7,259 nt of DNA from Thermoanaerobacteraceae bacterium (lineage in GTDB: Bacteria; Bacillota; Desulfotomaculia; Desulfotomaculales; Ammonificaceae), in contig JASEJH010000073.1 in assembly GCA_030016455.1 (NCBI GenBank), positions 1 to 7,259 of the forward strand. The letters run 5' to 3'. The position numbers and the translations under genes are program-made. Positions 1 to 6,372 of this stretch are shown one piece after another. Every line of letters begins with the position of its first letter. Position 1 is the first letter of the stretch. The notes beneath the pieces are model-generated. The model made no database searches. It had not been told where the DNA came from and saw only the letters and a program-made list of their open reading frames with translations.

Positions 1-2305
<2,305 letters not shown>

Positions 2306-2315
2306 GGTGATCCCC

Positions 2316-2320
2316 CCTCC
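2316..2320 (-). promoter_or_regulatory. secA ribosome binding site that favours the CTG start
   Basis: The minus strand reads GGAGG followed by GGGG, ending in ATCACC before CTG (2305-2303). The 10-base spacing from GGAGG to CTG is acceptable. The in-frame TTG at 2326 lies upstream of this site, and the TTG at 2281 is too far downstream, so the site points to CTG. Confidence 0.55.
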
Positions 2321-2328
2321 GCACAAAA

Positions 2329-2356
2329 TGAGGAACCTGTAAAACACGGTTCCTCA
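2329..2356 (-). other. Hairpin in the secA mRNA leader (possible attenuator or weak terminator)
   Basis: The nine bases at 2329-2337 (TGAGGAACC) are perfectly complementary to 2348-2356 (GGTTCCTCA) around a 10-base loop. On the minus strand the stem is followed by ATTTTG, which is only a weak U-tract, and the ribosome binding site begins 8 bases further on. It may end part of the transcription from the gene upstream, or modulate secA translation. Either role is inference. Confidence 0.5.
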
Positions 2357-2369
2357 CCATAGTCCCAAC

Positions 2370-2414
2370 AAGACCTTTGCTTATTTTTTTATTTTACCAC
2401 CCTGAAGACCTTTG
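2370..2414. repeat. Pair of 10-bp direct repeats around the secA promoter
   Basis: AAGACCTTTG occurs at 2370-2379 and again at 2405-2414, 35 bp apart. One copy lies between the -35 and -10 boxes of the proposed secA promoter and the other just downstream of the expected transcription start. They could be operator half-sites or a simple duplication. Confidence 0.5.
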
Positions 2415-2419
2415 TTCAA
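2391..2419 (-). promoter_or_regulatory. Putative sigma-A promoter for secA
   Basis: The minus strand has TTGAAC (2419-2414), a 17-base spacer, and TAAAAT (2396-2391), which fits the housekeeping consensus (4/6 and 5/6). Transcription would begin near 2384 and give a leader of about 80 bases that contains the hairpin at 2329-2356. The -35 box covers the stop codon of the upstream gene, so secA could be expressed independently of the hpf side. Confidence 0.5.
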
Positions 2420-3072
2420 CCGGTCAGGACGGTAAGCCGCCGGTTGATGGCGTCCAGCACCGACCGCACAATCGCTTCCGGTTCCTCTTCGTCCACAACC
2501 GCGCTTCCCGTGAGAAATTCCTCCCCCAACGAGGAGAGGATGGAAACACCGACGAGAGCCACCCGCTTCCCGGCAAGCGGCACCAGTACAAGGTCTTCAA
2601 GGATAAAGGAATAGCGACTCTGTGAAGACCAGCTTTCCAGAGCCATCAACGTCGCCTGCGCAATTAACCGCCGCCGGTTCCGCGTTGAAGCCGGTCCGAC
2701 TGCTACACCGCTTACCACAGCATTGCCGTAGGCGATCTCCACCCGGACCTCCACCTGATTCCCCTTTGAACTCACATTAAGCCCGGCAAAGTAAGGCCGG
2801 CGTTCTCCCGCCGTCGCAACATCCTTCTCCAATGGTTCGTGCAGGTGTGTTACCGTAACCTTTTCCGGGCCGACCTCCACCGCAAAGTACTTTTTCAGCA
2901 CCGAAACCACGTCCGAGGCTACTTCGGCCGCACTCCGCTCTGCCCCCGCCAGCACCTGGACTTCGTTTAACGTTCCATCTGAACCAAGCAAAACACGGGC
3001 AGAAACCACGTCCCGGATGTTACGCAGCATCTCCTCGCACATCGTCACCTGCTCGGCTCCTAATTTACTCAT
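2416..3072 (-). CDS. Uncharacterised two-part protein between hpf and secA
   Basis: The product is 218 residues and I cannot name its function. ATG 3072 is chosen because AGGGGG lies 6 bases upstream; a longer start at 3111 has no such site. There is no signal peptide, membrane segment, cysteine cluster or nucleotide-binding motif. Two parts can be seen. Residues 1-78 look like a small alpha/beta unit (VVSARVLLGSDGTLNEVQVLAG, then a helix, then VGPEKVTVTHL). Residues 94-214 form a second alpha/beta unit with VEVRVEIAYGNAVVSG, GPASTRNRRRLIAQATLMALE, an acidic EDLVLV strand and a closing helix SVLDAINRRL. The GP-S-RNR-RL-A-ATL-ALE pattern resembles conserved hypothetical proteins I recall from related anaerobic Firmicutes, but this is memory, not a search. 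It lies in line with hpf (182 bases upstream) and secA (110 bases downstream), so co-transcription with hpf is possible. It is probably a soluble cytoplasmic protein. Confidence 0.85.
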   Translation of the reverse strand: MSKLGAEQVTMCEEMLRNIRDVVSARVLLGSDGTLNEVQVLAGAERSAAEVASDVVSVLKKYFAVEVGPEKVTVTHLHEPLEKDVATAGERRPYFAGLNVSSKGNQVEVRVEIAYGNAVVSGVAVGPASTRNRRRLIAQATLMALESWSSQSRYSFILEDLVLVPLAGKRVALVGVSILSSLGEEFLTGSAVVDEEEPEAIVRSVLDAINRRLTVLTG

Positions 3073-3254
3073 TTTTAACCCCCTGTCAGACCAAGATCCC
3101 ACCGCCGCCAAGTCCTAACAGACCTCCCATTAAGTTTATACACGGAAACTGAAGTTTTTTGCGTGGGGGAAACGAAATCTTCCGTACTTACCCAAAAACA
3201 GGCGGGGTAATAAAACTTCCTCGGCTTATACTGTTCCTCTTCCTGTTGAAGCGC

Positions 3255-3779
3255 TCAGGCCTCCGGCTCGATAAGCCCGTAATTTCCGTCCCTGCGCCGG
3301 TAGACGACACACACCGTCTCCGTCTCCGCGTTGGTAAAAACGAAAAAGCTGTGGCCGAGCAAGTTCATCTGCATGATGGCCTCGTCGACGTTCATCGGCT
3401 TCATCGTGAAACGCTTCACTCTGACCACTTTGAATTCTTCCTCTTCCGGTAGTTCCTCTTGAGTTGGCACCTCCACATCCGGGCTCGTCCGGGTCCGCCG
3501 GGTGAACCGGCCCTTGTAGCGTTCGATCTGCTTCCCTAACTTTTCCACTACCATGTCCACCGCAGCGTACATGTCGTGCGTGGCCTCTTCGCCGCGCAAA
3601 ATCATTCCGTTGACCGGCACCGTTACCTCCACCCGGTGATTTTCTTTTTCCACGGACAGGGTCACCTGAACCTCGCCGAAATTATTCAAGTAGCGCTCCA
3701 GCTTAGTCAGTCTTTTCTCCACATAGTTCCGCAGGGCATCGGTTACCTTGATGTTTTTCCCCCGCACAGCTATTTGCAC
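3255..3779 (-). CDS. hpf: Long-form ribosome hibernation promoting factor
   Basis: The product (174 residues) is a long HPF/YvyD-type protein, which binds the 30S decoding region and dimerises 70S ribosomes into inactive 100S particles in stationary phase or stress. Residues 1-96 form the S30AE domain (QIAVRGKNIKVTDALRNYVEKRLTKLERY, then VEVTVPVNGMILRGEE and DMYAAVDMVVEKLGKQIERYKGR). Residues 97-115 are an acidic linker. Residues 116-174 form the C-terminal dimerisation domain (VVRVKRFTMKPMNVDEAIMQMNLLGHSFFVF ending YRRRDGNYGLIEPE). The length matches the long form, not the short enterobacterial HPF or YfiA. GTG 3779 is chosen because AAAGGAG lies 9 bases upstream and the protein then begins at the family's usual MQI-V-GKN; longer starts only add an unrelated tail. 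It is followed on the same strand by the unknown gene and secA, as in the known hpf-secA gene order. Confidence 0.96.
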   Translation of the reverse strand: MQIAVRGKNIKVTDALRNYVEKRLTKLERYLNNFGEVQVTLSVEKENHRVEVTVPVNGMILRGEEATHDMYAAVDMVVEKLGKQIERYKGRFTRRTRTSPDVEVPTQEELPEEEEFKVVRVKRFTMKPMNVDEAIMQMNLLGHSFFVFTNAETETVCVVYRRRDGNYGLIEPEA

Positions 3780-3788
3780 CCGTGCCAA

Positions 3789-3795
3789 CTCCTTT
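3789..3795 (-). promoter_or_regulatory. hpf ribosome binding site that fixes the GTG start
   Basis: AAAGGAG on the minus strand lies 9 bases before GTG 3779-3777. It falls inside the longer open frame that begins at 3851, which rules out that start. Confidence 0.8.
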
Positions 3796-3832
3796 CGAAA
3801 AAGACAAAGCGATTTTGTTTTGAGATATATTA

Positions 3833-3859
3833 TTTCCCTCCCAGAAACCAAATTCCTGC
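3833..3859 (-). promoter_or_regulatory. Sigma-H-like promoter for hpf
   Basis: The minus strand shows GCAGGAATT (3859-3851), 11 bases, then AGGGAAA (3839-3833). The published Bacillus sigma-H consensus is RnAGGAwWW, 11-12 bases, RnnGAAT: the -35 part matches fully and the -10 part misses only the last base. The B. subtilis orthologue (yvyD) is known to be controlled by sigma-H and sigma-B. Transcription would begin about 45-50 bases before the GTG. No comparably good sigma-A promoter was seen here. Confidence 0.45.
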
Positions 3860-3959
3860 CAGAACTACCTTGCAGTTCCGAACTTGCTCAATACTTCGGC
3901 ATTTTAACCGCTAACCGGAGTTATCACGAAACCCCCTTAGAATTAATCAGGATAAATTC

Positions 3960-3977
3960 CGGTTGCGGCGCAAACCG
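3960..3977. other. Small GC-rich hairpin upstream of hpf
   Basis: CGGTTGC (3960-3966) can pair with GC-A-AACCG (3970-3977) with one bulged A and a three-base loop. No U-tract follows on either strand. Its role is unknown. It lies just outside the left target duplication of the inserted element. Confidence 0.3.
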
Positions 3978-4002
3978 CCCGGGCAGGGCCGGAGCCTGGA
4001 AA

Positions 4003-4010
4003 GATTCGAT
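4003..4010. repeat. Left copy of 8-bp target site duplication
   Basis: GATTCGAT directly abuts the left terminal inverted repeat and is identical to 4275-4282, which abuts the right one. Confidence 0.88.
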
Positions 4011-4096
4011 GTAACTATTCAGCCTGTCACATCCCACTTACGGAACGCCAGGCTATCGCTGGGCAGAGCGCGGAAGCCACGAGGGACGAACCGGAG

Positions 4097-4195
4097 CCCA
4101 GCACTCAGATTGCTATGAAAGTGTAGTTTCGCAAAGCGGACAAATATATGTTTCCTCAAAAGTAGTATCTTATTAAGACGTAACTGAGTGCTGGG
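4097..4195. repeat. Nested internal inverted repeat around an AT-rich core
   Basis: CCCAGCACTCAG (4097-4108) and CTGAGTGCTGGG (4184-4195) are perfect inverted copies. The 75 bp between them are about one third G+C by my count, well below the flanks. The left copy can also pair with GCTGGGC at 4058-4064 (with GCCCAGC 4096-4102), so two exclusive folds are possible. Confidence 0.75.
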
Positions 4196-4246
4196 TGAGG
4201 ATTCGGCCCGAGTGGCTGGTCATGGCGCTATGCGCAAGCTTTAGCC

Positions 4247-4262
4247 GCGCCCCGCGGGGCGC
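4247..4262. repeat. 16-bp perfect GC palindrome next to the right terminal repeat
   Basis: GCGCCCCGCGGGGCGC equals its own reverse complement and directly abuts the right terminal inverted repeat. The left end has no equivalent. Confidence 0.8.
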
Positions 4263-4274
4263 CTGAATAGTTAC

Positions 4275-4282
4275 GATTCGAT
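4275..4282. repeat. Right copy of 8-bp target site duplication
   Basis: GATTCGAT immediately follows the right terminal inverted repeat and is identical to 4003-4010. With no mismatch between the copies, the insertion is likely fairly recent. Confidence 0.88.
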
Positions 4283-4305
4283 GAGATTTTCTCCCACACA
4301 TGCAA

Positions 4306-4332
4306 AGGACCCCGGCCGTCGGCCGAGGTCCT
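4306..4332 (-). terminator. Hairpin terminator of the cold-shock gene
   Basis: AGGACCTCGGCC and GGCCGGGGTCCT form a 12-bp stem with a three-base loop on the minus strand, 13 bases past the csp stop. On this strand the one imperfect pair is a U-G wobble; on the plus strand it is a C-A mismatch. The minus strand reads AAAAAACC before the stem and only TTTG after it. The plus strand gives GG then TTTTTT, so it may work in both directions. Confidence 0.7.
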
Positions 4333-4345
4333 GGTTTTTTCAGCC

Positions 4346-4546
4346 TTAGAGCTTAACCACGTTCGAGGCCTGTGGCCCTCGTGGACCCTCTACTATCTCA
4401 AACTGCACTTCCTCGCCCTCCTGGAGGCACTTAAAGCCACGTTCCTGAATGGCAGAGTAATGCACGAAGACGTCACCGCCGCCATCCAGCCGCTCGATGA
4501 ACCCGTAACCTTTCTCCCGACTGAACCACTTGACACGACCTTGCAT
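4346..4546 (-). CDS. csp: CspA-family cold-shock protein
   Basis: The product (66 residues) is a single cold-shock domain, a small beta-barrel that binds single-stranded RNA and DNA and acts as an RNA chaperone in the cytoplasm. It shows the starting [18 protein letters not shown]1-type KGYGFIE (12-18), RNP2-type DVFVHYSAI (25-33; VHF is more usual than VHY), and the family ending [14 protein letters not shown]. The length equals the family's usual 65-70 residues. ATG 4546 is chosen because GGAGG (4560-4556) lies 9 bases upstream and the protein then begins like its relatives; the open frame extends further to 4624 but runs through the promoter. It is monocistronic, with its own sigma-A promoter and terminator. 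The leader is short (about 40 bases), unlike the long thermosensing leader of E. coli cspA. Whether it is cold-induced cannot be told from sequence. Confidence 0.96.
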   Translation of the reverse strand: MQGRVKWFSREKGYGFIERLDGGGDVFVHYSAIQERGFKCLQEGEEVQFEIVEGPRGPQASNVVKL

Positions 4547-4574
4547 TAAAAACTTCCTCCTAAAACAGTATTTC

Positions 4575-4587
4575 GCGGCTTCGCCGC
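4575..4587 (-). other. 5'-terminal mRNA hairpin of the cold-shock gene
   Basis: GCGGC, GAA, GCCGC on the minus strand form a 5-bp all-GC stem with a three-base loop. It starts about 8 bases past the -10 box, so it would sit at the very 5' end of the transcript, where such stems often protect mRNA from decay. Confidence 0.5.
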
Positions 4588-4594
4588 AAACCGC

Positions 4595-4624
4595 ATTGTA
4601 CCACAACAAAAAGGTCCCTGTCAA
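4595..4624 (-). promoter_or_regulatory. Sigma-A promoter of the cold-shock gene
   Basis: The minus strand has a perfect -35 box TTGACA (4624-4619), an 18-base spacer, and TACAAT (4600-4595). It is the best promoter in the window and predicts a start near 4588. Confidence 0.82.
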
Positions 4625-4625
4625 C

Positions 4626-4941
4626 GTTTTAAGGGAATTTTATGTCAGAAATAAAGGGTTTTAACCTTTCTTGCTCCGTTTTTTTTTACAAGCGGTTTCA
4701 GTTACGGCTGTCTACAGTAAGCCAGAACAACACCCGGCCCGGGTGAAAACACCCATCAAGGAACTGGCGTACCGATTGCTGATTTCTATCTGAAGACCCC
4801 GTTAGATTTTACCGGGAACAGATTCTTAAGCGCCCCCCGGCAGACGGCGCCGGAGAAAAAAAGATAATAGCTGGCCGTTTCGATATCAAGGTGAGGCTCG
4901 TGCAGTGCCTTCGCTTTTCTGGAACGGGAACAAACCACCTG
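4626..4941. other. Gene-free stretch between csp promoter and GyrI-like gene
   Basis: I see no gene here. It holds an AT-rich part with a run of nine T on the plus strand (4679-4687), a 6-bp hairpin CACCCG/CGGGTG at 4731-4745 with no U-tract, and a short GCGCC/GGCGC pairing near 4831-4851 followed by a run of seven A. None is a convincing terminator for the GyrI-like gene that ends at 4942. Confidence 0.5.
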
Positions 4942-5415
4942 CTATCGCTGCTTTTCCCGTGCAACAACCGGAAAACGAACCTCGGTTACCGTCTTTTCCA
5001 CCTGGACTTCGGGAAAATCCGGCGGGTACACCTCTTCCGCCGGCCCGGCAAGGCGGTAACCCCTTTCGTACAGTGCCTGGAACAGCACCGGCAAGAGAAT
5101 CTCGATCGTGGTGTAGCCGCCGCGGCTTGTCGTGAAGACGACCTCCCGTCCCGCCAACTCCTTAATGCCCCTTCCAGCTTCTCCCTCGCTGGGAACCGCC
5201 TCTCCCGCCACCGGAATCCGGAGTTCCCATTCCCGAAAGGCCGGAGGGACACCGCCCGGGTTGCTGAGGTAAACCAGAACCGGCAGACCGACCGGCTCAA
5301 GTCCCTTTTCCTGTACCCAGGCCGTAAGGTCCCGGAACGCAGCAGCCAGCGTGTTGTACTCTCCTTTACGCACCAGGTACGCCATCCGCTCCGGGGGCAA
5401 AATCTTTACTCCCAT
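4942..5415 (-). CDS. Stand-alone GyrI-like (effector-binding domain) protein
   Basis: The product (157 residues) resembles the GyrI-like/AraC effector-binding fold that binds small hydrophobic or cationic ligands. Visible features are an opening strand VKILPPERMAYLVRKGEY; a helix and QEKGLEPVGLPVLVYL; a strand EWELRIPVA (62-70); then GREVVFTTSRGGYTTI (89-104), ALYERGYRLAGPAEEVY (114-130) and the closing TVTEVRFPV (142-150). Its acidic residue at E145 is where this family often contacts ligand. There is no helix-turn-helix and no room for one, so it is not an AraC or MerR regulator by itself; relatives act as ligand sensors or, as with SbmC/GyrI, as gyrase modulators. ATG 5415 is preferred because the protein then begins MGVKI; TTG 5424 is the only in-frame alternative after a stop codon, with AAGGAG 11 bases before it. 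It stands alone and points away from the two-component genes. The fold is fairly sure; the role is unknown. Confidence 0.8.
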   Translation of the reverse strand: MGVKILPPERMAYLVRKGEYNTLAAAFRDLTAWVQEKGLEPVGLPVLVYLSNPGGVPPAFREWELRIPVAGEAVPSEGEAGRGIKELAGREVVFTTSRGGYTTIEILLPVLFQALYERGYRLAGPAEEVYPPDFPEVQVEKTVTEVRFPVVAREKQR

Positions 5416-5569
5416 GCCGGACAAGCCTTAACCAGCTCCTTCACCGCCCCGGCACCTGCCCCCTGGTAGTTTCCCTGAACAGGACCGGTGCGTACTCCTT
5501 ACTGATAGCTATTCGCCGGACGGCCCTTTTTCCCTTCCGGAAAAGCTCCGCTCTTCAACCATGCGTTTA

Positions 5570-5584
5570 CCCGTTTTTAACGGG
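5570..5584. other. Small hairpin in the divergent control region
   Basis: CCCGTT (5570-5575) and AACGGG (5579-5584) pair around TTT. No U-tract follows on either strand, so it is not a normal terminator. It lies between the GyrI-like gene and the response regulator and could be an operator, which is speculative. Confidence 0.3.
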
Positions 5585-5604
5585 CAGAACGCGGCCCCTC
5601 GCGG

Positions 5605-5633
5605 TTGCCAAAGGATCTTCCCCATGATAGTGT
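5605..5633 (+). promoter_or_regulatory. Possible sigma-A promoter for the two-component operon
   Basis: TTGCCA (5605-5610) is followed after 17 bases by TAGTGT (5628-5633), preceded by TG as in an extended -10 box. The -10 hexamer itself is poor. It would give a leader of about 45 bases before GTG 5686. Confidence 0.3.
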
Positions 5634-5671
5634 AATAACTAATATAACGGGCGGCCCTCAGGAACCACGAC

Positions 5672-5677
5672 GGGAGG
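5672..5677 (+). promoter_or_regulatory. Ribosome binding site that fixes the response-regulator start
   Basis: GGGAGG lies 8 bases before GTG 5686. It supports this start over the TTG at 5605, which would add 27 residues in front of the receiver domain. Confidence 0.8.
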
Positions 5678-5685
5678 CAAACAGG

Positions 5686-6372
5686 GTGCCGCAGATTCTG
5701 CTGGTAGACGACGAACGCTTGCTGGTAAAGGGGTTGAAACGCAGCCTGGAGGAAAGCGGCTTCACTGTCGTCACCGCTTATGACGGCGAGCAGGCGTTGA
5801 GTGTTTTGCAGAACACGCAGGTAGACCTGGTAGTGCTGGACATCATGCTGCCGAAAATTGACGGCCTAGAGGTGTGCCGCCGGATCCGGAAACGGTGGAA
5901 CACCCCGGTGATCATGCTGACCGCCCGGGGCGAAGATACCGACAAGATCGTGGGCCTGGAGCTCGGGGCCGACGATTACCTGGCCAAGCCCTTCAACACC
6001 AGAGAACTCGTCGCCCGAATCAGGGCAGTCCTGCGCCGCACCGCCCACGCGGGAGAAGAGGCTCCCGCAGGTGTTCTCCAGTTTGGTGACCTGGAAATCG
6101 ACATTCCCCGGCAGCGCGTGACCGTCGCGGGGAGGCCGGTCGAACTGACGGCCACCGAGTTTGATCTTCTCTCTACCCTTGCGCGCCGTCCGGGCCGCGT
6201 CTTCACCCGGGAAATACTGCTCGAACAGGTCTGGGGGTCGCCCTACACCGACCCGCGGACCGTTGACGTTTACATCCGCCGCATCCGGGAGAAAATCGAG
6301 CCGGACCCCGCCCATCCATGCTGGGTCATGACCAAGCGGGGCTCCGGGTACTTTTTCAAGGAGCAGGAATGA
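5686..6372 (+). CDS. OmpR/PhoB-family response regulator
   Basis: The product (228 residues) is a DNA-binding response regulator, phosphorylated by a partner kinase and then acting as a transcription factor. Residues 1-117 form the receiver domain: PQILLVDDE with acidic D8 and D9, phospho-acceptor D52 in VVLDIMLPKIDG, switch T79 in MLTAR, and K101 in DDYLAKPF. Residues about 127-225 form an OmpR-type winged helix: LQFGDLEIDIPRQRV, ELTATEFDLLSTLARRPGRVFTREILLEQVWG, the recognition helix TVDVYIRRIREKIE, and the wing WVMTKRGSGYFF. All phosphorylation residues are present and the length is normal. GTG 5686 is chosen because of the GGGAGG site and because the protein then begins right at the receiver's first strand. 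Its stop overlaps the kinase start by ATGA, so the two are translationally coupled. It resembles PhoP/PhoB and WalR types, but the sequence does not settle which regulon it controls. Confidence 0.96.
   Translation: MPQILLVDDERLLVKGLKRSLEESGFTVVTAYDGEQALSVLQNTQVDLVVLDIMLPKIDGLEVCRRIRKRWNTPVIMLTARGEDTDKIVGLELGADDYLAKPFNTRELVARIRAVLRRTAHAGEEAPAGVLQFGDLEIDIPRQRVTVAGRPVELTATEFDLLSTLARRPGRVFTREILLEQVWGSPYTDPRTVDVYIRRIREKIEPDPAHPCWVMTKRGSGYFFKEQE

Larger units (their letters stand above)
4011..4274. mobile_element. 264-bp MITE-like non-autonomous transposable element
   Basis: The element is bounded by perfect 12-bp terminal inverted repeats, GTAACTATTCAG (4011-4022) and CTGAATAGTTAC (4263-4274). 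These are flanked by perfect 8-bp direct repeats GATTCGAT, the mark of a transposition event. It has no plausible coding frame, so it must have been moved by a transposase encoded elsewhere. Inside are a second 12-bp inverted repeat (CCCAGCACTCAG at 4097-4108, CTGAGTGCTGGG at 4184-4195) around a 75-bp AT-rich core, and a 16-bp palindrome at 4247-4262. Ends starting GTAA together with 8-bp duplications are typical of the IS66 family, so an IS66-related parent is the best guess, from general knowledge only. It lies between the cold-shock terminator and the hpf promoter and breaks no gene. The fit of repeats and duplications makes insertion close to certain; the family is not. Confidence 0.88.

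Noticed and set aside
3900..4010. Possible riboswitch in the GC-rich stretch upstream of hpf
   Set aside because: I compared it by eye with the cobalamin and cyclic-dinucleotide (c-di-GMP, c-di-AMP) riboswitch cores and found no convincing match. Only the small stem at 3960-3977 holds up.
4731..4745. CACCCG/CGGGTG hairpin as terminator of the GyrI-like gene
   Set aside because: It lies about 200 bases past the stop and has no U-tract (TTGTT only), so it is not convincing.
5406..5444. Short minus-strand frame ending VKELVKACPAWE, overlapping the GyrI-like start
   Set aside because: It looks like a gene's tail, but the frame is closed upstream by TAA after about 30 codons and has no usable start codon with a ribosome binding site.
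4891..5469. Plus-strand open frame of 192 codons
   Set aside because: It is antisense to the GyrI-like gene, has no recognisable domain and no ribosome binding site.
5866..6315. Minus-strand frame opposite the response regulator
   Set aside because: It is antisense to conserved receiver and winged-helix motifs and matches no family.
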